From an uncultured Prevotella sp. (GTDB lineage Bacteria > Bacteroidota > Bacteroidia > Bacteroidales > Bacteroidaceae), in NCBI GenBank assembly GCA_944321295.1, contig CALUKU010000009.1:1-64000 (forward strand): a stretch of 64,000 bases of DNA, given 5' to 3'. Shown here piece by piece: positions 7,754 to 15,420 of this stretch (its first letter is position 1; each line of letters begins with the position of its first letter). Both the position numbers and the translations under genes were made by a program. Under the pieces are notes generated by a model. The model was not told where the DNA came from. It ran no database searches and saw only the letters and a list, made by a program, of their open reading frames with translations.

Positions 7754-8704
7754 ATGGAAAACATCGAAAGAGTGCGCTGCCTCATCGTCGGCAGCGGTCC
7801 CGCAGGTTATACTGCAGCCATTTACGCGTCGCGCGCCAACCTCAATCCCGTGCTTTACTGCGGATTGCTTATTGGCGGACAGCTGACGCAGACCACCATA
7901 GTTGAAAACTTTCCGGGTTATCCCGAGGGCGTCGACGGCAACCAGATGATGCTCGACATGCGCCAGCAGGCAGAGCGCTTCGGTGCCGACCTGCGCGAGG
8001 GCGTCATCGTAAAGGCCGACCTCGGCAAGGCTCCTTACACGCTCACGACCGACGACGGCCACGTGATTGCCGCCGACACGGTCATCATTGCCACGGGAGC
8101 ATCGGCAAAATACCTCGGACTTCCCGATGAGGAGAAGTATAAGGGCGAGGGCGTTTCGGCCTGCGCTACGTGCGACGGCTTCTTCTACCGCAAGAAGACT
8201 GTTGCCGTTGTAGGCGGCGGCGACACCGCATGCGAGGAGGCTTTGTATCTCGCCGGCCTGGCCAAGAAGGTGTACATGATTGTGCGCAAGCCGTTCCTGC
8301 GTGCGTCTGAAGTGATGCAGAAGCGCGTGATGGACGCTGAGAACATCGAGGTTCTCTTCGAGCACAACACTCTCGGATTGTTCGGTGATAACGGCGTCGA
8401 GGGCGTCCGCCTTGTTAAGCGCAAGGGCGAGGCCGACGAGCAGGTGTACGAACTGCCCATCGACGGCTTCTTCTTGGCCATCGGCCACAAGCCTAACAGC
8501 GACGTGTTCAAGGAGTGGATTGAAACGGATGAAGTGGGATACATCAAGACACAAGGCGTAACGCCGAAGACAAACGTGCCCGGCGTGTTCGCCGCCGGCG
8601 ACGTTGCCGACCCGCACTACCGCCAGGCCATAACGGCTGCGGCCAGTGGTTGCCGCGCCGCCATCGAGGCCGACAGGTATCTCAGGGAACAAGGGATTAT
8701 CTGA
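7754..8704 (+). CDS. trxB: Thioredoxin reductase
   Basis: TrxB uses NADPH and FAD to reduce thioredoxin. The 316-residue length is typical. The FAD-binding motif GSGPAGYTAAIYASRA lies at the N-terminus, the redox motif CATC near residue 138, and the NADPH-binding GGGDTACEEA follows. The C-terminal FAD motif GVFAAGDVAD is intact. It starts 149 bases after the peroxidase gene and is probably a separate unit given the hairpin at 7635-7674. Together the two genes make a peroxide-reducing pair. Confidence 0.97.
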   Translation: MENIERVRCLIVGSGPAGYTAAIYASRANLNPVLYCGLLIGGQLTQTTIVENFPGYPEGVDGNQMMLDMRQQAERFGADLREGVIVKADLGKAPYTLTTDDGHVIAADTVIIATGASAKYLGLPDEEKYKGEGVSACATCDGFFYRKKTVAVVGGGDTACEEALYLAGLAKKVYMIVRKPFLRASEVMQKRVMDAENIEVLFEHNTLGLFGDNGVEGVRLVKRKGEADEQVYELPIDGFFLAIGHKPNSDVFKEWIETDEVGYIKTQGVTPKTNVPGVFAAGDVADPHYRQAITAAASGCRAAIEADRYLREQGII

Positions 8705-8801
8705 AAGGTGAGAAGGTGAGAAAGTGAGAAGGTGAGAAACAACGTTGACATATTGTCGTTTAAAACGTTTTCTCACCTTCTTACTTTCTCACCTTCTCAC
8801 T
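8704..8801. repeat. Word-built inverted repeat (GAGAAGGTGA word), likely bidirectional terminator
   Basis: Repeats of GTGAGAAGGTGAGAAAG at 8707-8738 face their inverse TTTCTCACCTTCTTACTTTC at 8768-8801. The right arm overlaps the last codons of the symporter gene on the minus strand, so the repeat word encodes that protein's terminal SEKVRK. Located between convergent genes. Confidence 0.7.
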
Positions 8802-10205
8802 TTTAACCCACAGTCCCGCGAAGGTTATCGCGCCGTTGAGCATTAGAAGCTCGTAGCCGAAGCGGTAACCAGTGAAGCGCGCGGCGGCAAAGTCGAGCGC
8901 AAGGCATATCAAGGGAGAGGCCACGGCCACGTAAGGCACTATGCGGTCGTCTGTCTGTCGGCGCGTAAGCAGGCCGAAAGCGAACAGCCCCAGCAGCGGC
9001 CCGTAAGTGTAAGAGCACAGGATGTAGACGGCGTCGATAACGCTTGTAGAGTTGAGCGCGCGGAAGGCTATGATGAAAAGGATGAACACCACGGTTATGC
9101 CAACATGCGCACGGCGGCGCAGGCGCTCGTCGGCGGGGCGCTCCTTAATGTCGACGCAATAGCTGGTGGTGAGCGCCGTCAGCGAAGAGTCGATGGTGCT
9201 GGCCGACGCAGCCACAACGCCAATGACGAAAAGCACGGTCACCCAGTCGCCGAGCCGCCCCGTGGCGGCGAACATCGGCAGCAGTTCGTCGGGATTGGCA
9301 GGCAGGGGCGTGCCCTCCTTACGGGCCAGCATGACGAGCAGCACGCCGATGCCGAGGAACAGCATGTTGACCGGAACGAAGGCGAAACCATACGAGCAGA
9401 CGTCCTTGCGGGCCTCGCGCAGCGTCTTGCACGTAAGGTTTTTCTGCATCATGTTCTGGTTGAGGCCCGTCATCACTATTACTATGAAAGCCCCGCTGAC
9501 GAACTGCTTCCAGAAATTCTGCGGCGACATCCAGTCGCCGAACTCGAAAACGCGGCTGTATCCGTTTGCCGCCACGGCCTTTACGGCACCGCCGAAGTCC
9601 ATGTCAAGCTCGCCCGCCACCTTTATTATAATAAGCACCAAGGCGCCAATCATGCACAGCGTCTGGAAAGAGTCTGTCCACACGAGCGTCTTTATGCCGC
9701 CCTTGTGGGTGTAAAGCCATATCAGGGCCATCAGCGCGGGCACGGTTACGGCGAACGGCACGCCGTAGGCGTCGAGCGCGAAGCGTTGCAGTATGATGCA
9801 CACGATATAGAACTTGACGGCCGCCCCCGTAAGGTCTGACAGAATGAAGAAGCCCGCCCCCGTCTTGTAGGCGCGCCGCCCTATGCGCCGTTGCAGGTAG
9901 CCGTAGATGGTGGTAAGCCCCATTTTGTAGTAAACGGGCAGTAGGACGAACGCCACGACGAAGTAGCCGACGATGAAGCCGAGGCATGTCTGCAGGTAAG
10001 TCATGTCGCGGCCGACCACCATTCCCGGCACCGACACGAAGCTGACGCCCGACACCGACGCGCCGATCATGCCGAAGGCAACCATCGCCCAGGGCGACTT
10101 GCGGTCGGCGCGGAAGAACGTTTCGTTGGTGGCCCGTGCCGACGTGAGCCGGCTTATGCCGTAAAGCACGCAGAAGTATGCCAGTATGGTGACGATTATA
10201 AGCAT
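8781..10205 (-). CDS. Sodium:solute symporter family protein
   Basis: A 474-residue polytopic inner-membrane protein of the SSS family, which couples sodium influx to uptake of sugars, amino acids, vitamins or nucleosides. It opens with a hydrophobic helix followed by TSARATNETFFRADR, the usual start of the family, and has about 12-13 predicted membrane segments including GMIGASVSGVSFVSVPGMV. Substrate is not deducible. The start ATG at 10,205 is supported by this N-terminal match. A TACCTTTG box only a few bases upstream suggests a very short or absent leader. The last residues (SEKVRK) are encoded by the intergenic repeat at 8704-8801. Confidence 0.9.
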   Translation of the reverse strand: MLIIVTILAYFCVLYGISRLTSARATNETFFRADRKSPWAMVAFGMIGASVSGVSFVSVPGMVVGRDMTYLQTCLGFIVGYFVVAFVLLPVYYKMGLTTIYGYLQRRIGRRAYKTGAGFFILSDLTGAAVKFYIVCIILQRFALDAYGVPFAVTVPALMALIWLYTHKGGIKTLVWTDSFQTLCMIGALVLIIIKVAGELDMDFGGAVKAVAANGYSRVFEFGDWMSPQNFWKQFVSGAFIVIVMTGLNQNMMQKNLTCKTLREARKDVCSYGFAFVPVNMLFLGIGVLLVMLARKEGTPLPANPDELLPMFAATGRLGDWVTVLFVIGVVAASASTIDSSLTALTTSYCVDIKERPADERLRRRAHVGITVVFILFIIAFRALNSTSVIDAVYILCSYTYGPLLGLFAFGLLTRRQTDDRIVPYVAVASPLICLALDFAAARFTGYRFGYELLMLNGAITFAGLWVKSEKVRK

Positions 10206-10209
10206 GTTG

Positions 10210-10217
10210 CAAAGGTA
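10210..10217 (-). promoter_or_regulatory. -7 box almost touching the symporter start codon
   Basis: On the minus strand TACCTTTG ends 4 bases before the ATG. A transcript starting about 7 bases downstream would begin at or next to the start codon. No good -33 element is visible. Confidence 0.4.
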
Positions 10218-10286
10218 GTGATTTTATTCCGAAACGCCGCTTGCCGTGTCGTTATTCGCGGCAACGTTGTGCCGGCCGTGTTGCAG

Positions 10287-10394
10287 GAGGTTACCTTTTA
10301 CGCTGTAAAAGGCCGCCTTTTGAAGGACAAAAGGCGGCCTTTCGCATCATGAAAGCTTACCTTTTGTAAGTGCGCTGATTATCAAGCGGTTATG
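10287..10394 (-). repeat. AAAGGnnnCCTTT palindrome cluster C
   Basis: Four palindromic units at 10,287-10,366 are followed by the inverted head at 10,367-10,394 (minus strand reading CTTGATAATCAGCGCACTT). It lies upstream of the symporter gene. The remaining stretch to 10,600 is GC-rich and shows nothing I recognise. Confidence 0.85.
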
Positions 10395-10599
10395 AAGGTG
10401 CCGGCTCTTGCCGGCCGGCCGCTTGCGGCATGGCGCGCGAGTGTCCGAGGGGCGTGCCTCGTGCGGCTGTTGCGTGTGGCGGCAACGGTAGTCGTTGCGG
10501 CCGCGTGTGAGGCTGATGTGCGGCGTGCGTGCCGGCTGCCGTTATTGTGAATAATACGAAAAAATGACGGCGGCGCGTAAAAAAGATGTGATTTTATGC

Positions 10600-10628
10600 T
10601 TGAAATAGGCGGAAAAGAGATAATTTTG
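10600..10628 (+). promoter_or_regulatory. Promoter of tRNA-Ser and probably the exb operon
   Basis: TTG at 10,600-10,602 and TAATTTTG at 10,621-10,628 lie 33 bases before the tRNA. No other promoter is evident before the ExbB gene, 26 bases after the tRNA, so the tRNA and operon may be cotranscribed. Confidence 0.5.
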
Positions 10629-10661
10629 CAAATTGTAAGCCGCCTGTCCGGACGGCTTCGG

Positions 10662-10749
10662 GGAAAGGTGCTCGAGTGGCTTAAGAGGCACGCCTGGAAA
10701 GCGTGTAGACGCCAAAAGCGTCACGGGGGTTCGAATCCCCCTCTTTCCG
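10662..10749 (+). tRNA. tRNA-Ser (GGA)
   Basis: An 88-base class II tRNA: acceptor GGAAAGG/TCTTTCC, anticodon loop CTGGAAA giving GGA, long variable arm (TAGACGCCAAAAGCGTCAC), T arm GGGGGTTCGAATCCCCC, discriminator G. CCA is not encoded. Confidence 0.95.
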
Positions 10750-10775
10750 CTAACGTTTTTTTAATCCTTGAGGAT

Positions 10776-11615
10776 ATGAACAATCTCATCGTAAAGATTG
10801 CAATAATCACGCTACTTGCTTTTACTCAAAGCCCTGCCGCCTTGGCGCAGAGTGCCGACAGCGCGCGGACGGAGCAGGCTGCGGCCGTGGCCGACACCGC
10901 CGCAGCGGACCTTGCAGCCGACTCTTTGGACTTTGCCCTTGAGCAGGCGGCTGACTCCGTGCCGGCTCCCGTCGAGAGCGTGGGATTTCATAAAATGCTT
11001 AAGACTAAGTATATCGAGGGCAGCGCGGGCTTCATGTCGTTCGTAGCCCTCGCCCTTGTGCTGGGTCTTTCGTTCTGCATCGAGCGCATCATCTATCTTA
11101 CGCTGTCAGAGATTGACGCCAAGCGGCTCATGGCCGACCTCGAAACGCAGATACTCTCGGGTGACGTAGAGGGGGCGAAGGGCGTGTGCCGCGACACCCG
11201 CGGCCCCGTGGCCTCAATCTGTTACCAGGGCCTTACGCGCATTGACGAGTCGATGGAGGACATCGAGCGCAGCATAACGTCTTACGGAACGGTGCAGGCC
11301 GCCAACCTTGAGAAGGGCTGCTCGTGGATAACCCTGTTCATCGCCATGGCCCCGTCGCTCGGCTTCCTCGGCACGGTGATCGGCATGGTGATGGCCTTCG
11401 AGCAGATACAACAGGCCGGCGACATCAGTCCGACGATAGTCGCCGCCGGCATGAAGGTGGCGCTCATCACCACCATCTTCGGCCTCATAGCCGCACTGAT
11501 ACTGCAGGTGTTCTATAATTACATACTTTCTAAGATCGAGCATCTTACCAGCCAGATGGAAGAATCGGCCATAACGCTGCTCGACATAATAATGAAATAC
11601 AAGCTGACACGATGA
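10776..11615 (+). CDS. exbB: ExbB/TolQ/MotA-family proton channel protein
   Basis: The 279-residue protein is the channel subunit of a proton-driven energy transducer that powers TonB-dependent outer-membrane transport or a Tol-like process. It starts at the ATG 10,776 with a signal-like segment ending in ALAQ, then an Ala/Asp-rich linker, then three membrane segments (about residues 85-110, 185-210 and 220-250). The conserved core APSLGFLGTVIGMVMAF is present. The open frame continues upstream through tRNA-Ser but that is accidental. It leads a four-gene operon with a membrane protein and two ExbD-like proteins; no TonB gene is in the window. Confidence 0.9.
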   Translation: MNNLIVKIAIITLLAFTQSPAALAQSADSARTEQAAAVADTAAADLAADSLDFALEQAADSVPAPVESVGFHKMLKTKYIEGSAGFMSFVALALVLGLSFCIERIIYLTLSEIDAKRLMADLETQILSGDVEGAKGVCRDTRGPVASICYQGLTRIDESMEDIERSITSYGTVQAANLEKGCSWITLFIAMAPSLGFLGTVIGMVMAFEQIQQAGDISPTIVAAGMKVALITTIFGLIAALILQVFYNYILSKIEHLTSQMEESAITLLDIIMKYKLTR

Positions 11616-12139
11616 CCGACAACATGCGGAGCGGCGGCCGCAGGCTTTCCGCCGAAGGCGTTTCCACGCGCGTGCTCTACGTACTCGTGGCGCTGGCGGT
11701 GGTGCTGTTCGGGGCGTTCTTCCTCGTGGGCTACGACGTTCCCTATGAGGACAATCCCGCTTTCAACGCCCCACGGCTTACCGACGCCGTGCTCGTGTTC
11801 ATCTACCTGACGGTGCTCGCCGCCTCGGCAGCAGCCGCGTGCTCCGTTGTGCGCGGCGTGAAGGCGCGCGGCAAGGCGCAGCGCACGGTCAACAACATAC
11901 CCGCCGCACGCATAACGTGGTTCACCGTCGCCCTGCTTGCGGGCTGCATGCTCATTACCTTCTTGCTCGGCTCGGCCGAACCCGTGACGGTCAACGGCGT
12001 CGAATTCGCCGACACGTTCTGGCTCAAGGCCACCGACATGTTCATCAACACGTCTACGGTGTTGCTGCTCGTGGCTGTCTGCGGCGTGGCCTACGGCCTG
12101 TCGGGATATAACCGAAAGCTTAATAACAGGAAAAAGTAA
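11612..12139 (+). CDS. Four-helix membrane protein of the exb operon
   Basis: I do not recognise a named family. The 175-residue protein has four hydrophobic segments (about residues 24-44, 62-80, 103-122 and 145-163), a short basic N-terminus and a basic C-terminal tail (YNRKLNNRKK). Its ATG overlaps the exbB stop in an ATGA, so translation is probably coupled. Proteins like this sit between exbB and exbD in other Bacteroidetes, suggesting an accessory subunit of the motor complex (inference). Confidence 0.75.
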   Translation: MTDNMRSGGRRLSAEGVSTRVLYVLVALAVVLFGAFFLVGYDVPYEDNPAFNAPRLTDAVLVFIYLTVLAASAAAACSVVRGVKARGKAQRTVNNIPAARITWFTVALLAGCMLITFLLGSAEPVTVNGVEFADTFWLKATDMFINTSTVLLLVAVCGVAYGLSGYNRKLNNRKK

Positions 12140-12173
12140 AGCCCCGGGCCTTGTGCCCGTATCCATACTGCAA

Positions 12174-12710
12174 ATGATTTTACGCCATACGAAGCGCTCC
12201 GTGCCGCAAATCAACACCACGTCGACGGCCGACATATCGTTCATCCTGCTGGTGTTCTTCCTTGTCATGACGTCGATGGACGTCGACAAGGGGCTAATGC
12301 GCACGCTGCCTCCCGTCGACGCTGACGACCGTCAGGAGGCGGTAGACGTGGCAAAGAGCAACGTTCTGTCAATCGAGATAACGGCCGGTGACGGGCTTCT
12401 GGTTGACGGACGCCCGTTAGCCGTCGACCGCCTGCGCGGCCGTGTGGCCTCGTTCGTCGCCGGTGCGGCCGACAGGCGCCGCCACGTAATCCTGCTCGAC
12501 GTCGACCGCCGAGCGTCGTATGACTCTTATTTCAACGTTCAGAACGAGATAGTGGCCGCCTACAACGCCCTTCGCGACTCATATGCCGTCAGGCATTACG
12601 GCAGGCGTTACGCCGCCTGTACGCCCGAACAGCGCGAAGCCGTGCGTGCCTGCTATCCGCAACGCATAACCGAAACCTCCGCCGGCGGTGGGGAAGGAGG
12701 CGCCCGATGA
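12174..12710 (+). CDS. exbD: ExbD/TolR-family protein 1
   Basis: The 178-residue protein has one N-terminal membrane helix preceded by RSVPQINTTSTADISFILL. The Asp in TADISF corresponds to the essential proton-carrying Asp of ExbD/TolR. The periplasmic domain follows from about residue 45. I chose the ATG at 12,174; a GTG at 12,153 would add seven residues. It overlaps the next exbD by four bases (ATGA). Confidence 0.87.
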   Translation: MILRHTKRSVPQINTTSTADISFILLVFFLVMTSMDVDKGLMRTLPPVDADDRQEAVDVAKSNVLSIEITAGDGLLVDGRPLAVDRLRGRVASFVAGAADRRRHVILLDVDRRASYDSYFNVQNEIVAAYNALRDSYAVRHYGRRYAACTPEQREAVRACYPQRITETSAGGGEGGAR

Positions 12711-13174
12711 GCCTCTTCCGCCGAACGCGCCGCGAGGTTCCGCTGCTCAACACGGCCGCCTTGCCCGACCTGATATTCACCGTGCTCTTCTTCTTCATCA
12801 CCGTCACGCACATGAGGGAGGTCACCTTGAAGGTGAAATACCGTGTGCCTGAAGGCACCGAGCTTACCAAGCTCGTAAGGAAATCTGCCGTGACGTACAT
12901 CCATATAGGCCGACCTACCGACGAGATGCGGCGCACCGTAGGCGACAGGACGCGCATACAGATAAACGACAAGTATGCCGACGTCGACGAAGTGGCCGAC
13001 TTCGTTGCAGGCGAACGCCGCCGCATGTCGCCCGAGGACACGCAGATTATGAGCGTGTCGGTGAAGGCCGACCGCCGTACCGACATGGGAACAATATCAG
13101 ACGTGCGCCAGGCGTTGAGGCGTGGAGGCGCCTTAAGGGTGAATTATTCAGCCGTGCAAAAGGGCGGAAAATAA
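12707..13174 (+). CDS. exbD: ExbD/TolR-family protein 2
   Basis: A second, divergent ExbD of 155 residues, starting in the ATGA overlap with exbD1. The membrane helix contains the conserved Asp in NTAALPDLIFTVLFFF. The periplasmic part ends in a helix-rich region (TDMGTISDVRQALR), as in ExbD. Two ExbD proteins per ExbB are common in Bacteroidetes operons and may form a heteromeric plug in the ExbB pentamer. Confidence 0.87.
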   Translation: MSLFRRTRREVPLLNTAALPDLIFTVLFFFITVTHMREVTLKVKYRVPEGTELTKLVRKSAVTYIHIGRPTDEMRRTVGDRTRIQINDKYADVDEVADFVAGERRRMSPEDTQIMSVSVKADRRTDMGTISDVRQALRRGGALRVNYSAVQKGGK

Positions 13175-13236
13175 TTAAAAGTCTTCACGGAAACTTTTAA
13201 TCCATAACGTGAAGATGAAAAAATGCTTACAATTTG

Positions 13237-13267
13237 TTGTGGAAGTGATATTTTTGTTGTATCTTTG
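13237..13267 (+). promoter_or_regulatory. Promoter of the Lrp/AsnC gene
   Basis: TTG at 13,237-13,239, a 20-base gap, and TATCTTTG at 13,260-13,267. It lies 87 bases before the ATG at 13,355, leaving a leader of about 80 bases. Confidence 0.65.
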
Positions 13268-13354
13268 CACAAAACAACAGGCAAGCGAATATTTTTTAAA
13301 AGTTTATTCACACACTTGCCGTTATCAAGTCAGAAGTAAATCTTTTAACAGCAA

Positions 13355-13849
13355 ATGGGACATCACAATTTAGATTATTTAGACAAGAAAATCCTCAAGT
13401 TGATAGCAGAGGACGCACGCATACCTTTCCTTGAGGTGGCACGTTCGTGCAATGTTAGCGGCGCCGCTATCCACCAACGTATCCAGAAGCTCAACAATCT
13501 CGGTGTGATTAAAGGCTCGAAGTTCATCATCGACCCCGAGAAGATAGGCTATGAAACATGCGCCTATATGGGACTTAACCTGAAAAATCCCGAGCAGTTC
13601 GACGCCGTTGTTGACGAGTTGAAGAGGATTCCTGAAGTAGTCGAGTGTCATTATACCACGGGCGACTATGACATGTTCATCAAGATTTACGCTCTTAACA
13701 ACCATCATTTGCTCAACATCATCCACGATCGTCTGCAGCCTCTCGGTCTGTCGCGCAGCGAAACCATCATTTCGTTCAACTCGGCGTTCAGCCGCCAGCT
13801 GCCGATAGTAGACATTCCGGTCGATGACGTGGAAGTTGCCGATGAATGA
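13355..13849 (+). CDS. Lrp/AsnC-family transcriptional regulator
   Basis: The 164-residue protein has an N-terminal helix-turn-helix (LDKKILKLIAEDARIPFLEVARSCNVSGAAIHQRIQKL, in residues 9-45) and a C-terminal RAM/ACT-like ligand domain (about 70-145, with VVECHYTTGDYDMFIKI). Members form octamers, bind amino acids and control amino-acid genes. The target is unknown; it stands alone with its own promoter and a perfect terminator, so autoregulation is likely but not shown. Confidence 0.93.
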   Translation: MGHHNLDYLDKKILKLIAEDARIPFLEVARSCNVSGAAIHQRIQKLNNLGVIKGSKFIIDPEKIGYETCAYMGLNLKNPEQFDAVVDELKRIPEVVECHYTTGDYDMFIKIYALNNHHLLNIIHDRLQPLGLSRSETIISFNSAFSRQLPIVDIPVDDVEVADE

Positions 13850-13893
13850 CGGACGGCGGAACGGCCAGCGGCCGGTAGCCGGTTAAACGGTAA

Positions 13894-13929
13894 AGCCCAA
13901 GCAACCGCGAGGTTGCTTGGGCTGTTTTT
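13894..13929 (+). terminator. Perfect intrinsic terminator
   Basis: A 13-bp perfect stem (AGCCCAAGCAACC with its complement) around the tetraloop GCGA, followed by GTTTTTG. It lies between convergent genes and may also end folA on the minus strand. Confidence 0.9.
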
Positions 13930-13932
13930 GTA

Positions 13933-14412
13933 TTATCTTTCGTAGTCGACGAAAGCGTATTCGTAAGCATGCTTTTCGTCCTTGTCGTGGTTTTCGCGTG
14001 CCGTTTCTCGCCATCCGCCGTATTCGGGGAAGAAGGCGTCGGCCCCGTCGGGCGTGTCGTTTACTTCGGTCAGGCAGAGGCGGTCGGCCGTTCTGATAGC
14101 TTGTTCGTAAACCTGGGCACCCCCTATTATGTAGATGTCTTCGTCAGGAGAGCAGTGTTTCAGGGCTTCGTCGAGCGAAGAGAAGGTTTCACAGCCGGGA
14201 AAGTCGTGCCGGCTGCGGCTCAGCACCACGTTGCGGCGGTTGGGCAGGGCGCCATTCGGCAGCGACTCGAACGTCTTGCGTCCCATTATTATGGTGTGTC
14301 CGGTGGTGAGCGCCTTAAAGCGTTTAAGGTCGTTAGGCAACCAGTAAATCAGTTTGTTGTCCTTGCCGATGGCCCTGTTGCGCGCCACGGCGGCGATTAT
14401 TGATATCCGCAT
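13933..14412 (-). CDS. folA: Dihydrofolate reductase
   Basis: FolA reduces dihydrofolate to tetrahydrofolate with NADPH. The 159-residue chromosomal-type enzyme begins MRISIIAAVARNRAIGKDN, with the substrate loop WLPNDLKRFKALT (Asp27 equivalent), the NADPH site GRKTFESLP, and the IIGGAQVYEQ motif. It is downstream of thyA on the same strand, 107 bases apart, a sensible pairing because thymidylate synthase generates the dihydrofolate that FolA recycles. The gap holds an inverted short-word spacer. Confidence 0.96.
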   Translation of the reverse strand: MRISIIAAVARNRAIGKDNKLIYWLPNDLKRFKALTTGHTIIMGRKTFESLPNGALPNRRNVVLSRSRHDFPGCETFSSLDEALKHCSPDEDIYIIGGAQVYEQAIRTADRLCLTEVNDTPDGADAFFPEYGGWRETARENHDKDEKHAYEYAFVDYER

Positions 14413-14429
14413 GGTCTTAATTTTTACAT

Positions 14430-14521
14430 TATCGGGTGAATTGAGGATTAATAGTCAAGAAGTAAGACAATATGTATTGTCGGCAAATTCCTTAATTATT
14501 AACTCTCAATTCTTAACTTCT
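14430..14521. repeat. Word-built inverted repeat spacer (TTAAGGATTAA-like word)
   Basis: Words GAATTGAGGATTAATAGTCAAGAAGTAAG at about 14,430-14,466 face CTTAATTATTAACTCTCAATTCTTAACTTC at 14,490-14,520. It sits between thyA and folA. Confidence 0.5.
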
Positions 14522-15314
14522 ATACGCTCACCTCGGCCTTTATGTGCGGCCACGGGTCGTAGTTCTCAAGCTTGAAGTCTTCGTACTTGAAGCTGAAGAT
14601 GTCCTTAACGTCGGGGTTGATGGTCATCTTCGGCAGCGGGCGCGGGGTGCGCGTGAGCTGCAGTTTGACCTGTTCGAGGTGGTTAAGGTAGAGGTGCGTG
14701 TCGCCGGTAGTGTGTATGAAGTCGCCCGGCTTGAGGCCCGTCACCTGGGCGATCATCATCAGCAGCAGGGCGTAAGACGCTATGTTGAACGGCACGCCGA
14801 GGAAAGTGTCGGCGCTGCGCTGGTAAAGCTGCAGGCTGAGGCGGCCGTCTGCCACGTAGAACTGGAAGAGGCAGTGGCACGGCGGCAGGTGCATCTGCTC
14901 GATTTCGGCCACGTTCCATGCGCTCACAATCATGCGTCGCGAGTCGGGGTTATGGCGTATCTGCTCAATGACGTTCCTTATCTGGTCGATGTGTCCGCCG
15001 TCGTAGTCGGGCCACGAGCGCCATTGGTGGCCGTAGACGGGACCCAGTTCGCCGTCATCTCCGGCCCATTCGTCCCAAATGCTGACACCGTGCTCCTGCA
15101 GGTATTTCACGTTAGTGTCGCCGCGGAGGAACCACAGCAGTTCATAGATTATCGATTTAAGATGCAGCTTTTTCGTCGTCAGCAGCGGGAAACCGTCGTC
15201 AAGGTTGAAGCGCATTTGGTTGCCGAAAATGCTGATTGTGCCCGTTCCCGTGCGGTCGTGCTTCTTCACGCCCTCGGTCATTATGCGGTTCAGCAGGTCA
15301 AGATATTGTTTCAT
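14520..15314 (-). CDS. thyA: Thymidylate synthase
   Basis: ThyA methylates dUMP to dTMP using methylenetetrahydrofolate. At 264 residues it has exactly the length of E. coli ThyA. Visible motifs are [11 protein letters not shown] near the N-terminus, the catalytic Cys in [12 protein letters not shown], the dUMP-binding [19 protein letters not shown], and the C-terminal AEVSV. It precedes folA. Confidence 0.97.
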   Translation of the reverse strand: MKQYLDLLNRIMTEGVKKHDRTGTGTISIFGNQMRFNLDDGFPLLTTKKLHLKSIIYELLWFLRGDTNVKYLQEHGVSIWDEWAGDDGELGPVYGHQWRSWPDYDGGHIDQIRNVIEQIRHNPDSRRMIVSAWNVAEIEQMHLPPCHCLFQFYVADGRLSLQLYQRSADTFLGVPFNIASYALLLMMIAQVTGLKPGDFIHTTGDTHLYLNHLEQVKLQLTRTPRPLPKMTINPDVKDIFSFKYEDFKLENYDPWPHIKAEVSV

Positions 15315-15330
15315 GTTCTTATTTTTTAGT

Positions 15331-15420
15331 TGACAAGTTACGGGCTGACATGCAGGCGGGCCGGTATTGCCCGTCGCTTGTCACAGCAAGCCTGTCTGCT
15401 TGTCACTCGTTTGCTTTTCT
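15331..15420. repeat. Word-built inverted repeat spacer (TGACAAGCAGAC word)
   Basis: TGACAAGTTACGGGCTGACA at 15,331 faces CTTGTCACAGCAAG and CTGTCTGCTTGTCACTCG to 15,411. The right side reaches into the 3' end of the rsmF-like gene. The word matches that of the asnS spacer at 6026-6138. Confidence 0.5.

Noticed and set aside
10596-10775. N-terminal extension of ExbB through tRNA-Ser
   Set aside because: The frame is open only by chance across the tRNA; the ATG at 10,776 starts a normal signal-like segment.
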